From Arcuatula senhousia (taxonomy: Eukaryota; Mollusca; Bivalvia; Mytilida; Mytilidae), in contig OZ020308.1 in assembly GCA_963971305.1 (NCBI GenBank), positions 16,339,092-16,403,091 on the forward strand: 64,000 bases of DNA, in the 5' to 3' direction. The notes below the pieces were generated by a model. That model was given only the letters and a program-made list of their open reading frames with translations. It did not search any database and was not told where the DNA came from. This document shows positions 1-11,735 of the stretch, piece by piece (the stretch's first letter is position 1; each line of letters opens with the position of its first letter). Position numbers and translations under genes: made by a program.

Positions 1-239
1 CTCCCTTATACAATACTGTGTTAGAATTTTTTGCGTCAGAGGCATGTTAATAAAATTTGTTTAAGAAGGAAAATAAATCCGATTTAAATATATTTCCATT
101 GTAGTCGGGGTTTTGTCTGTAACTGCATTATTCAAATGAATCAGTACCTTACTAAGTTAGTATCTCAAAGTAGATGCTGGTTACATGCAGCAGAGTTGCA
201 AATATAAATGATAAAGAAAGTGTTCAAAAAATAAATATA

Positions 240-445
240 CAACTCGTTTTGTAACTCGAACTCTAACTCGATCTGTAACTCGAACTCGAGTCGTAACTCG
301 ATTATTTCCATGAAAATCCCTGTTTCGAGTTAGCTGAAAATTTTAACTCGAACTCGAAAAATAACTCGAACTTTAACTCGAACTCGAGTCGTAACTCGAA
401 CTTTAACTCGAACTCTAGAACTCTGACTCGAACTCGAACTCGATG
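240..445. repeat. Degenerate AACTCG-type minisatellite
   Basis: Short units of the form taactcgaactcgag are repeated with small changes over about 200 bases. They include gtaactcgaactc and aactctaactcgat variants. No coding content is visible. On the minus strand it lies where the next signal-anchor exon would be expected by comparison with the plus-strand arm, so it may mark a breakpoint of the duplication. Confidence 0.85.
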
Positions 446-908
446 ATTACCTACACCCCTTTGGAACAGGTGTTTGCTATCATTATGATTTTTTAGTTAT
501 TTTTGGCCCGGATTTCACAGAGTGAAAAATCCGGGTTATGAAATGGTGAATGTCGGGCGGTGGTGGCGGGAGGGCGAATGGGAAAGATATTTCATAACAG
601 TTTTCTCAGCAAATACTAATGACAGCCACATGATATTTTGTACACAGCAGCAGGGTATGGTCCCATAACCGGGGATTAAATTTCAGGTTTGTCGATCACC
701 GATTTCCTTATCAACAAAATCCTGCCATTTTTGACTAAGACGGATCTTTTATGCATAATTCACTATTTTAGTCACAGATTATTGAGTTTTAGCGCTAATG
801 GCCATAAAAGCTTGGTTAACTACTCTCCCTTACGTCCATAGCGATAGTCGTCCAAAATAAAAGCAATGTTCCGAGGAAACGCTTATACCCAGTGAATATG
901 ATCATTCT
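446..908 (-). other. 3' flank of the minus-strand methyltransferase gene
   Basis: Read on the minus strand, 908 to about 700 resembles the sequence after the other two catalytic exons (50482-50690 and 40067-40270), including a shared 'ataagcgtttcc' stretch and 'gactatcgctatggacg'. Positions about 610-500 match the sequence upstream of the orphan signal-anchor exons (near 40860, 48650 and 52640), including 'acccggatttttca'. The flank therefore repeats the tandem order catalytic exon, spacer, next exon 1. A short hairpin (cccggattt ... aaatccggg) sits near 508-536. Confidence 0.6.
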
Positions 909-1520
909 TTAATAAAACCACTCGTTTGATTGGATATCAGCCTCGGTGTTTCGTCTATACACATTAAGATTACTTTTTATCCAAGGTAATTTTGATATGT
1001 CTTGTAAGGTTTTTGATGCGGTTTTGTCCAAATGAAACCCGTTATTGTTCATGACATCAACAACGTATTTAAATGGTTGATTGTTAATATGATCTAGCCC
1101 TCCTTGTCCAGGAACTGCCCAGCTCAATATTATTCCTTCTCGGGCATGTCTGAAAATATTGTCCAAATAAATCTTCTCAAACTGCTTAGGTATATGCTCT
1201 GCTACCTCTAATGAAATGATCCAATCATACATAGGGATACCATATTGTGGGATTGTCAAATCCATAAAGTCAACTCTTCCCTCACTGGTTTTTTCACAGA
1301 AGGGTGCACCGTCAAATGCGGAGTATGATTTAACCAAACCTAGTTTGAGAATTTCTCTTTTATAAGCTCCAGGTCCGTCACCAAAGCTGGCGACACTTTT
1401 GCCCCGGAGAAATTGTCCAAGTCCTTTAATAAGAGACATGTCTGTCATGTGTTGACCTCCATTTTCGGTGCTAGCATTTTCACACCATCCACCTTGCTTA
1501 TTCGTTAGACCTTTTGAAAG
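909..1520 (-). CDS. Membrane-anchored SAM methyltransferase-like protein, catalytic exon (copy 1)
   Basis: This is the terminal exon of a two-exon gene and encodes 203 residues ending NEWFY. The exon start is set by a 3' splice site on the minus strand (ttctattttcag before CTTTCAAAAGG). It is in phase 0, the same phase as the donor of exon 13176-13394. The domain shows a class I SAM-binding loop (VASFGDGPGAYKREI, with GDGPG as motif I) and the later methyltransferase signature SLEVAEHIPK. A conserved segment around WAVPGQGGLDHIN follows. Joined to exon 1 it gives a 276-residue protein, the same length as copy 2 at 45362-50481. The substrate is not recognisable. No frameshift or stop is seen, so the copy looks functional. 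The open frame runs upstream into the intron, but the acceptor and the paralogue both argue for the exon start given here. Confidence 0.85.
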   Translation of the reverse strand, partial: LSKGLTNKQGGWCENASTENGGQHMTDMSLIKGLGQFLRGKSVASFGDGPGAYKREILKLGLVKSYSAFDGAPFCEKTSEGRVDFMDLTIPQYGIPMYDWIISLEVAEHIPKQFEKIYLDNIFRHAREGIILSWAVPGQGGLDHINNQPFKYVVDVMNNNGFHLDKTASKTLQDISKLPWIKSNLNVYRRNTEADIQSNEWFY

Positions 1521-3194
1521 CTGAAAATAGAAAAAAGAAGTTATTAAAGATGTGACAAAGGTATTTTTTCTGGAGACAAAGGGGGGACAGACGTCGATCA
1601 TTTGTGTTGTTTCCCCTTTCCCTGCAAACGATTAGGAAAAATGTTTCTTTATTTCACAATGACATTTTGTGTGTACTTTTAAGTCAATCCCCATTATTTG
1701 GACCAATACAATATTCTTTGCAACTATATCTTGGGAATTAACAAAGACACCATTGAGAACTGTGGGTTTTGCGGTTGGTTTAGATCTTTAATGAGTAAAG
1801 TGACGTTTTGGATTGGGACCATGTAGTCCCGTCCCACGTGATACTTTGGGAATAAGACCTTGCCAGATATGTATTTTGAATGGTTAATTCATTATTCTTA
1901 TTAAAACATATAATTTATCTAACCAATGAAACTTTCTAGACTGTTTAATTATAAAGGACAATAGAATTAATTTTCTTTTTAAGATGCTCTGTCGCCTTTT
2001 TTTCAACTTATCAGAAGGGATTACATAAATTGTGTAAACTCAAACATGCCAAAATAATCTTTTAATGAAAAAATAACACTTATGGATTTATTTCTTTTTA
2101 TCTTGAATTCTCCTCTATAATCTTGTGTAATTTTAAACTTCTAAACTTAAACATTACAGTGAACAAGTTACATTTAATTAATATTGGCCTATTTATTCCT
2201 TTTTTCTTCGTTTATGAACTTTCATATTAAACTGCTTTTACCTTATTTTGTAGTTCAAACTTTCTATTTTTCACTTTTTTGCTAACATTATATCGTCATT
2301 ACAAAGATATCAAAACCAATGTTTTAAATATAAAAGTATACAATCAGCTGGAGTTGGAATCTGAATAAGAAAGAAGCAGGGCTACCAAATCGAAGGTTAA
2401 AAGTCCAAAAGAGAAAAGAAAAATAAAACAGTAAACACGAACGAGAACAGCACAGAGAAACAGACAACAAAAATACAAAAACAACAATTAAGCAATCATT
2501 TTTTTCCAATTCTTTCCAGATTAAAAAAAAATAAAATCCCTCCTACAACTTAAATGGTTGGGCTCTTATTATCGTTTATATTTTTTTCCGAGTTTGATTA
2601 TTCAACATCTAAAGGAGCATCAACAAAAAAATTAGATTGACTGGTTCAATCCTCTCTTTAGTTTACACGAGTCTTCTATACCACTTGCAGATTTGTATGT
2701 CTTTTCAGTTGGTATACTTGGATCCTCCAAATTCGGTCATTTTGTTTTTACTTTTTTTGAAATATTCCTTTATTTGAAATATTCAGACTTTTTCATAAAA
2801 AGTATAGAAAAATAGAGAAGAACTATACTGATGTTATCATGTAAAAAAAGTCTACAAAACATAAGATGTACGCGACTAAGCGGGGCAAAAATGTGATCAT
2901 CAAAAACCGTTTTCAGCCTTTAATGTGGCCAGTGATTACTACTCGTCAGCTTCCAATTTCACACATATCAAAGATAAATTATGCATATTATGATTCAAGA
3001 TCATAAAATTGTCATCAAAAAGAATTCGTGTGCACTAGAACAAATAACAAAAAATCGACATGAAGCAGAAGCTTGAAAATGACCCCCTAAAAATGCGTGC
3101 GAAAACTAGCTTATATCTTCACACTAAATTCATGGTCTGTGTTCTCTGGTTCCGTAAAAACAATTGTCAAGCAAAAGATCTTCAGGAAAGATCT

Positions 3195-3830
3195 TGAAAT
3201 TGACTCTCAAGGAAAACTTTCAACAAAGCTCTATGACAAACGTGATGACTTCAACTTTCCAATCGTCAACTTTCCCTTCTTGTGTAGCAACAATCCGTCC
3301 GCTCCAGCTTATGAAGTTTACGTGTCTCAATTGATTCGTTACTCCAGAGCGTGTGGGACTTACATCGATTTCCTTAGCAGAGCGACACGTCTTACGCAAA
3401 ATTGCTCACTCAGGGTTATGTTGCTCCTCGGTTGCTGTCTTCACTCAATAAATTTTGCGGAAGACATCATGCACTTATAGACAAATATGGGATTTCGATC
3501 TCTCAGATGCGTGCAGATGTTGGCTTGTCATAGGGTTTTATTTGTCTTCCTTACTGGATTTGACACACAGAATTGACTGTTAGCAACGCAACGGTTGTGC
3601 TATAGTAAGCAGGAACTGCTTACCTGAGTTCACTCTCGTTTCGACTGGAGTTCGCGTTGTTGATTGACATTCAGTTATTTTATGTTTCCATGGTTTTCAT
3701 GTTGTCTGTTTTTGTCCCGTTTTTGTTGGATTTTACTGGTTTTGTCTCTGCCCTGTCGGACTTTTGACATTCGGATACCCCATTGGTACCTCTGCTTCTG
3801 ACACTAACATACTTGTTTGAATGAAAATTA
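3195..3830 (+). mobile_element. Penelope-like reverse transcriptase fragment with 3' tail
   Basis: Positions about 3195-3400 encode the conserved C-terminal RT segment (LEIDSQGKLSTKLYDKRDD, then a block beginning NFPIVNFPF and ending at the RACGTYIDFL region). A frameshift near 3400 then shifts the remaining match into another frame. About 3540-3830 is the family's 3' tail, ending near 'ccccattggtacctctgcttc'. The element is truncated at its 5' end and dead. It is the same family as the copies at 17592-18955 and 38292-39440. The Penelope-like assignment rests on the GTNCAP and YIDD motifs in those longer copies. No GIY-YIG domain is seen. Confidence 0.75.
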
Positions 3831-3944
3831 AAAGGCAAATTTGACTACGTTTTATATAGACACGAATTAACACTAAGGTATGTCTCGCCTGCTTGCTTCA
3901 TCGTAATGCATTAATTATTTTCTTTTAATTGTAAGGAAACAAGA

Positions 3945-5455
3945 ATATGTCCAAAAGACATAATGCCCCATCTCGCAACATTTATTTTTTCCAGCAATCG
4001 CTAAAGCATCAGCATGGTTGCTATTAAGGCACTTGTCAATCAGAAGGAATGGACTTTAACTTAACCATTCTTCTATAAGTGGTCATTCATGCGGGAAATA
4101 TAGGTCAATGCCAGCATCCAAAGCATGCATTGTTCAAAGCATCACTAGATGCACCTACCATTCCAATATAGTTGATGTGGCACATGTCAGTAAGTGGCTA
4201 AGGACTAAAACCACTCTTCCTGTAGAGGCCATCCATGCAGAAAATATAGGTCACATCCAGCATCCGAAGCATGCATTGCACTAAGCATCACTAGGTACAC
4301 CTACCATACCAATATGGTTGCTATGGCACTTGTCAGTAAGAAGGAATGGACTTTAACCATTCTTCTATAAGTGGTCATTCATGCGGAAAATATAGGTCTC
4401 AGCCAGCATCCGAAGCATGCATTGTTCTCAGCATCACTAGGCGCACCTACCATACCAATATAGTTGATGTGTACATGTCAGTAAGTGGCTAAGGACTTAA
4501 ACTACTCTTCCTGTAGAGGCCATACACGCATAAAATATTGGTCACATCCAGCATCCGAAGCATTCATTGCACTAAGCATCACTAGGTGCACATACCATAC
4601 CAATATGGTTGCTATGGCACTTGTCAGTAAGAAGGAATGGACTTTAACCATTCTTCTATAAGTGGTCATTCATGCGAAAAATATAGGTCACAGCCAGCAT
4701 CCAAAGCATGCATTGTGCTTAGCATCACTAGGTGCACATACCATACTATTGGTTGATGTGGCACTTGTCAGTAAGTTGAAATACACTTTAACCATTTTTC
4801 TGTACGTGATCATTCATGCGGAAAATATAGGTCACATCCAGCATCCGAAGCATGCAATGTGCTTATAAACACTAAATGCACCTACCATACCAATATGGTT
4901 GCTATGGCACTTATCAGTAAGGAGGAATGTACTTTAACAATCCTTCTATAAGTGGTCATTCATGCCGAAAATATAGGTCACAGCCAGCATCCGAAGCATG
5001 CATTGTGCTAAGCATCACTAGGTGCACATACCATACCAATATGGTTGATGTGGCACTTGTCAGTAAGTGGGAATACACTTTAACCATTTTTATGTTTCTG
5101 ATCATTCATGCGGAAAATATAAGACACATCCAGCATCCGAAGCATGCAATATGCTTATCATCACTAGATGCACCTACCATACCAATATGCCTAATGTGGA
5201 ACTTGTCAGTAAGTGGGAATTTGGAAATATGGGATTGGGGACGGACAGACGAACGGACGGACGAACGGACAGTTGGACGGAAGGACGAACGGACCCGAAC
5301 ACTATATGCCATACCAATATGATTGATGTGGCATTTGTCAGTAAGTGGGAATTTGGAGATATGGGATTTGGGACGGACAGACGAACGGACGGACGATCGG
5401 ACCCGAACACTATACGTCCCTCTACTTTCGTAGATGGGACATAAAAATACCTGAA
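3945..5455 (+). repeat. Dispersed repeat with internal tandem units (atgccccatct ends)
   Basis: About ten partial units repeat the theme 'ggtcattcatgcggaaaatataggtc', 'cagcatccgaagcatgcattg', 'catcactaggtgcacctaccat' and 'atatggttgatgtggcacttgtcagtaag'. The block ends with two gacggacagacgaacgg clusters and 'tagatgggacataaaaata'. The left end carries 'cataatgccccatctc', whose core is the inverted form of the right end, so short terminal inverted repeats are likely. An inverted, shorter relative lies at 55625-56265. Overlapping open frames here are by-products of the repeats. Confidence 0.8.
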
Positions 5456-5764
5456 CTCACATTCCTCCCAAAATATCAATAAAAACTAATAAAGTTGCCC
5501 AAAAGGAAATTTAATGTCAAGGGCAAATGACGAGGATGCTGCTGTAACAGTATAGCATTGATAAATGATAAATCTGACCTATAGTACCTGCTCATAAAAA
5601 TAACATTACTATTATATTTATTGACATTTTTTGTCATGCAACTAGAAAGATAAATGTCAAGGTCAAAGATGGGGATGCACCTGTGCAAAGCTACAACTCG
5701 AGTATTCCGATATTCTCAACCATAAAACCAAGGTCAATGTCAAAAGATAGGAAAGAACCTTGCT
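5456..5764. other. Degenerate repeat relic flanking the satellite
   Basis: This stretch has no gene. It carries inverted relics of the dispersed repeat also seen at 24560-25065, such as 'atgtcaaggtcaaagatggggatgcacctg' split across 5655-5680. That suggests the adjoining satellite grew out of this family. Confidence 0.5.
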
Positions 5765-8665
5765 GGGCTAGTACTGAGGTATATGTAAACCAAATAAAAG
5801 CCTTGCTCGGCTAGTACTTAGGGATATGCATATAAATAAAAACCTTTCTGAGCTAGTACTGGGGCATATGCATACCAAATAAAACCCTTTCTGAGCCAGA
5901 GCTGAGGCATATGCATACCAAATAAAAACCTTGCTGAGCTAGAACTGAGGCATATGCATACCAAATAAAACCTTGCTGAGCTAGAACTGAGGCATATGCA
6001 TACCAAATAAAACCTTGCTGAGCTAGAACTGAGGCCTATGCATACCAAATAAAAACCTTTCTGAGCTTGTACTGAGGCATATGCATACCAAATAAAAACT
6101 TTTCTGAGCCAGAGCTGAGGAATATGCATCCCAAACAAACACCTTGCTGAGCTAGAACTGAGGCATATGCATACCAAATAAAATCCTTTCTGAGCTTGTA
6201 CTGAAGCATATGCATACCAAATAAAAACTTTTTGAGCTAGAACTGAGTGAGGCATATGCATACCAAATAAAAACCTTTCTGAGCTTGTACTGAGGCATAT
6301 GCATACCAAATAAAACCTTGCTATGCTAGTACTGGGGCATATGCATACCAAATAAAAACTTTCTGAGCTAAAACTGAGTGAAGCATATGCATACCAAATA
6401 AAAACCTTTCTGAGATTGTACTGAGGCATATGCATACCAAATAAAACCTTTTCTGAGCCAGAGCTGGGGCATATGCAAACAAAATAAAAACTTTCTGAGC
6501 TAGAACTGAGTGAGGCATAAGCATACCAAATAAAAACCTTTCTGAGCTTGTACTGAGGCATATGCATACCAAATAAAAACCTTTCTGAGCTTGTACTGAG
6601 GCATATGCATACCAAATAAAACCTTGCTAGGCTAGTACTGGGGGCATATGCATACCAAATAAAAACTTTCTGAGCTAGAACTGAGTGAGGCATATGCATA
6701 CCAAATAAAAACCTTTCTGAGCTTGTACTGAGGCATATGCATACCAAATAAAAACCTTTCTGAGCTTGTACTGAGGCATATGCATACCAAATAAAACCTT
6801 TCTGAGCTAGTACTGGGGCATATGCATACCAAATAAAACCCATTCTGAGCCAGAGCTGAGGCATATGCATACCAAATAAAACCTTGCTGAGCTAGAACTG
6901 AGGCATATGCATACCAAATAAAAACCTTTCTGAGCTTGTACTGAGGCATATGCATACCAAATAAAAACTTTTTGAGCTAGAACTGAGTGAGGCATATGCA
7001 TACCAAATAAAAACCTTTCTGAGCTTGTACTGAGGCATATGCATACCAAATAAAACCCTTTCTGAGCCAGAGCTGGGGCATATGCAAACAAAATAAAAAC
7101 TTTCTGAGCTAGAACTGAGTGAGGCATAAGCATACCAAATAAAAACCTTTCTGAGCTTGTACTGAGGCATATGCATACCAAATAAAAACCTTTCTGAGCT
7201 TGTACTGAGGTATATGCATACCATATAAAACCTTGCTGAGCTAGAACTGAGGCATATGCATACCAAATAAAACCTTGCTGAGCTAGTACTGAGGCATATG
7301 CATACCAAATAAAACCTTTCTGAGCTTGTACTGAGGCATATGCATACCAAATAAAAACCTTTCTGAGCTAGTACTGGGGCATATGCATACCAAATAAAAC
7401 CCATTCTGAGCCAGAGCTGAGGCATATGCATACCAAATAAAACCTTGCTGAGCTAGAACTGAGGCATATGCATACCAAATAAAAACCTTTCTGAGCTTGT
7501 ACTGAGGCATATGCATACCAAATAAAAACTTTTTGAGCTAGAACTGAGTGAGGCAAATGCATACCAAATAAAAACCTTTCTGAGCTTGTACTGAGGCATA
7601 TACATACCAAATAAAACCTTGCTAGGCTAGTACTGGGGCATATGCATACCAAATAAAAACTTTCTGAGCTAAAACTGAGTGAGGCATATGCATACCAAAT
7701 AAAAACCTTTCTGAGCTTGTACTGAGGCATATGCATACCAAATAAAACCCTTTCTGAGCCAGAGCTGGGGCATATGCATACCAAATAAAAACTTTCTGAG
7801 CTAGAACTGAGTGAGGCATATGCATACCAAATAAAAACCTTTCTGAGCTTGTACTGATGCATATGCATACCAAATAAAACACTTTCTGAGCCAGAGTTGG
7901 GGCATATGCAAACCAAATAAAAACTTTCTGAACTAGAACTGAGTGAGGCATATGCATACCAAATAAAAACCTTTCTGAGCTTGTACTGAGGCATATGCAT
8001 ACCAAATAAAACCTTGCTAGGCTAGTACTGGGGCATATGCATACCAAATAAAAACTTTCTGAGCTAGAACTGAGTGAGGCATATGCATACCAAATAAAAA
8101 CCTTTCTGAGCTAGTACTGAGGCATATGCATTCCAAATAAAACCTTTCTGAGCTTGTACTGAGGCATATGCATACCAAATAAAACCTTGCTAGGCTAGTA
8201 CTGGGGCATATGCATACCAAATAAAAACTTTTTGAGCTAGAACTGAGTGAGGCATATGCATACCAAATAAAAACCTTTCTGAGCTTGTACTGAGGCATAT
8301 GCATACCAAATAAAACCTTGCTAGGCTAGTACTGGGGCATATGCATACCAAATAAAAACTTTCTGAGCTAAAACTGAGTGAGGCATATGCATACCAAATA
8401 AAAACCTTTCTGAGCTTGTACTGAGTGAGGCATATGCATACCAAATAAAACCCTTTCTGAGCCAGAGGTGGGGTATATGCATACCAAATAAAAACCTTTC
8501 TGAGCTTGTACTGAGGCATATGCATACCAAATAAAACCTTTCTGAGCTTGTACTGAGGCATATGCATACCAAATAAAAACCTTTCTGAGCTAGTGCTGGG
8601 GCATATGCATACCAAATGAAACCCATTCTGAGCCAGAGCTGAGGCATATGCATACCAGATAAAAA
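5765..8665. repeat. Satellite array of about 43-bp units
   Basis: Roughly 65-70 head-to-tail units share the core gaggcatatgcatacc followed by aaataaaaacc. Unit lengths are mostly 42 or 43 bases, with a 46-47-base variant that has an extra gtga (actgagtgaggc). Two head types alternate, gagctagaactga and gagcttgtactga, and longer groups recur, so there is some higher-order structure. Units lack stop codons in several minus-strand frames. Because 43 is not a multiple of 3, long overlapping open frames with cycling peptides appear. These are by-products, not genes. Units are contiguous without unique spacers, which rules out CRISPR. Confidence 0.95.
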
Positions 8666-8754
8666 CCTTGCAGACCTTGTACTTTTTTGCTCACTTCGCA
8701 GGTGAGGATAAAAAATATTTGGGTGCAAAATAGTCAACCGCATGTCCTTTTCGC

Positions 8755-9248
8755 ATACCCGTGCGGGGCCTGGGTGGCAAATAGGCCCACAGCAGAGCCT
8801 AGCTTGTCGTAAGAGGCGACTAAGGGTCTTGGGATTCTGACATCGGGTCAGTGCTCAGCCCATAGAGCGACCAAGTGTGTAGCCTAGGTGGCTGAATAGG
8901 TTGGCACTCGTCCGCGGGGGTTGTCAGGTCTATAATACGGAAACCCTGACCGCCGACCATAGTGGGCCAACGTGTGTGGAGAGTGCCACGCTTCATGCAC
9001 GTAAAAGACCCCTTTGTGGACCGCCAAGTAGTGCACCACATAGGCAAAATTATCTGCCCCTACCCACCTCTCCCCTTTTCCTGTGGTTCTTCAAAATTTA
9101 CCGGTCCTTTGTTTCCTACCCCACCCCCATATTTCATTATCATCGTCATTTCATGTTCATTTTATCATCCTTTTCATGTTCATCGTCTGTAAATAACCTA
9201 TATAGCGTTGCGCGGTCATAAAACACCAAATCACTCACCCAACTCACA
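8755..9248 (+). mobile_element. SINE-like retroposon A with target-site duplication
   Basis: This 494-bp element begins ataccc then 'gtgcggggcctgggtgg', contains the motif cttgtcgtaagaggcgact, and ends in a short (ACTC)-type tail. It is flanked by an exact 11-bp direct repeat, gtccttttcgc, at 8744-8754 and 9249-9259. A close relative with its own duplication lies at 10315-10790. There is no convincing protein. A minus-strand frame over it recurs in both copies only because the elements are similar. The cttgtcgtaagaggcgact motif and the ACTC tail resemble short retroposons I recall from other molluscs. I found no clear tRNA box B. Confidence 0.85.
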
Positions 9249-9406
9249 GTCCTTTTCGCTCTTGTTGTTCAGAGAACTTGATTTTAATGCATTTATTGAA
9301 CAAAGATTATCCGGAGATCTCCATTAACTATTGGGAAGATGGTTCCAGGTACAATGTACTCCATATCTTTAAGTTTTCTTGATAATTTGTACAACGACCG
9401 ATGTCT

Positions 9407-9586
9407 GTAAACCGGGAAAGATTTGCGATATTCGCGTTGACATTGCTAGTGCGAAAATTAATCGACGCGAATACATTTTTCTTTCATTGTCAAAGGACAA
9501 TAATATTACAGTGCGAATGAAAAACTGCATGAACTAAAATTCAGTCTTCCAACCGCGAAAGAGAGTGCAAAAATTTCCCGGTTTAC
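9407..9586. mobile_element. Small terminal-inverted-repeat element (MITE-like)
   Basis: The left end gtaaaccgggaaagatttgc (9407-9426) and right end gcaaaaatttcccggtttac (9567-9586) are near-perfect inverted repeats around 180 bases. No clear target duplication is visible and there is no coding content. The family is not assigned. Confidence 0.65.
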
Positions 9587-9599
9587 ATATATATTTTAT

Positions 9600-11735
9600 A
9601 TTTACATACCGTTATACACTTTGTATCTAAATATTGGGACAATAGGTTTTCAAAATTATAATTTCTATGTAAACAAAAAAAATGTAGTGAAAAAATTATA
9701 CATGTATAAGTATGTACCACTTTTTTTAAGAATCACGGAAAGAACGATTCATGGGTAGAAAGCCTACACCAATTTAATTTTGATATGTTACTCCTACTAG
9801 CACCCTGCTTTGATCTTTTGTGCTCTTTTTCCAAACTAGCCTTGGTCCTAAGAAAAAAATTATATACAATGCATTGGAAAAAATGTAAGAAAGGGAGATA
9901 ACTCTTAAAATTGTCCATAATTTCAATAGAAATCATTGTAACAAAATGGCAAGATTTCTCCCAAGACCAGGCAGTTATGAGCAAATTGTTGTTTATTTCT
10001 TATTTTATATACTTTGAACTATCTTTCGTTAAAAAATAAACCACTGTATAGCCTTTTTATCGATGAATCATTTTTCTTCCATTTTGCATGATTCTTAGGT
10101 GGACTACTACTTTTAAAATTCTTAAAAAAAAATTTTGCTTCTCGATAAAAAAAGTCAACATACATGTAAACAAAATCACATTACATTTTTTGCATAGGCT
10201 GTTAAGGGCATGTAACTTGACTTTAACGGATCTTATCTACAAGTGCTCTATAATGAAGGTCGTCGCAAAACCAAAAACATGTATTTCGCAGGCCGAACTC
10301 TTCATTTAAGCATGATCCCGTTCTGGACCCGGGTGGCGAATAGGCCCGCAGCAGAGCCTAGCTTGTCGTAAGAGGCGACTAAGGGTCTTGGGATTCTGAC
10401 ATCGGGCCAGTGCTCAGCCCATAGAGCGACCAAGTGTGTAGCCTAGGTGGCTGAATAGGTTGGCCCTCGTCCGCGGGGGTTGTCAGGTCTATAATACGGA
10501 AACCCTGACCGCCGACCATAGTGGGCCAACGTGTGTGGAGAGTGCCACGCTTCATGCACGTAAAAGACCACTTTGTGGACCGCCAAGTAGTGTAGCACAT
10601 AGGCTAAATTTTCCGACCCTACCCACCTCTCCCCTTTTCCTGTGGTTCTTCAAAATTTACACACCGCACCCCCATATTTCATTTATCATCATCATTTCAT
10701 GTTCATTTTATCATCCTTTTCATGCTCATCGCCTGTAAATAACCTAAAAAGCGTTGCACGGGCGTAACACCAACTCACTCACTCACTCAGTCATTAAAGC
10801 ATGCCGCTATTCTAAATACAAATTATCTTTGCTTCGAAATCTGTCCAACCAAACATTTAGTTTAAATTTCCCTGTCCCTAGATGACTTCTACATATGTTT
10901 TGTTTCTTCGCACTGTTCTCGTTCATGTTAACATGTTTTTTCGTTGCCCTTTCCAACTTTTGACAATCGATTGCCAAATGGTGCAACTTCATCCATATGT
11001 TAATGAGATGTTAAGATTTTTAATCGGTGAAGGCATTTTAACCAAGACACTTGATAGCCTAGATTTAAACACCTATCACCCAAGGACAAAAATTACAATA
11101 GATTCTGCATTAAGTTAATCTAAAACAAGATTAAATTTCAAATCAAATGATTTTTTTACCCTTTTTTTCCACTATATTTTGAAAATTGATGACATAAGAA
11201 ACTCTGGAGGTCTACATGTACATAAGGAACAAAAACCATCGCAACCAAATGAGAAACAAGCCGCAATCAGCCATCAAAATAAAGGTGACATATTGTAAAG
11301 ACGTTATGCCCATTGATATAAAACATGGTATGATTTGTCATCAGGTGCAAAGAAACGAACTTGCAAATTTATCTGGATGCAGAACACTTTAATGTATTAG
11401 ATGTTTTTTTTTTAGATAACTCCCTTTTAGTCAAAAATAAATCAATTCTCTCTACGGTCAATTTAAGATTTTTAAAGAAAGATATTCTTCATTTTTGCTA
11501 TGGTGAATTATTGAACATTTAAGGTATAGTCACGACGTTAAACTTCCTGGTCATAATATTAATATTTCATCAGCTTTGAGAGAAGCAAAGAGGCTCTAAT
11601 GGGGTGATCGAGTGTCAATAGTCTGAAAGGGCAACGGTAAAACCATAACATGAATTATGAACAGAACGAAGCAACGAAACACAAAACATAAAAAACCACA
11701 CAAGATCAACAACGCGGACACAAGCTTTAAGAAAC
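9600..11735 (-). other. Intron block shared with the 35.8-37.0 kb copy
   Basis: Apart from retroposon B, this block matches 35815-36970 in inverted orientation and, in part, 45960-46260 and 48470-48620. Examples are 'caaggacaaaaattacaat' near 11083, the gtcacgacgttaaacttcc stretch near 11530, and the retroelement 3' tails at about 10870-11015 and 11565-11735. Sharing of these tails means they were inserted before the gene duplicated. No gene is seen. Confidence 0.7.
10315..10790 (+). mobile_element. SINE-like retroposon B with target-site duplication
   Basis: This 476-bp element is closely similar to retroposon A: same head, same cttgtcgtaagaggcgact motif, and tail actcactcactcactcag. It is flanked by a 13-bp direct repeat with one mismatch, tcatttaagcatg (10302-10314) and tcattaaagcatg (10791-10803). 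The paralogous intron near 36.6 kb reads straight through this point in inverted orientation without the element. That empty site confirms both its boundaries and its insertion after the gene duplication. Confidence 0.9.

Noticed and set aside
4662..5479. Several overlapping frames with HAENIGHIQHPKHA-like or Arg/Thr-rich peptides
   Set aside because: They are translations of the internal tandem units and the gacggacagacgaacgg cluster.
5765..8665. Possible CRISPR array
   Set aside because: Units are contiguous tandem repeats without unique spacers, in a eukaryotic intron.
5818..8743. Long minus-strand open frames (up to 350 residues) of repeating FIWYAYAS and LVCIC peptides
   Set aside because: They are read-through of the 43-bp satellite in cycling frames. 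Neighbouring frames are equally open, and no start, splice or domain signal is present.
8820..9047. 75-residue minus-strand frame conserved at 10379-10600
   Set aside because: Conservation follows from the two retroposon copies; there is no known domain and the frame covers only part of the element.
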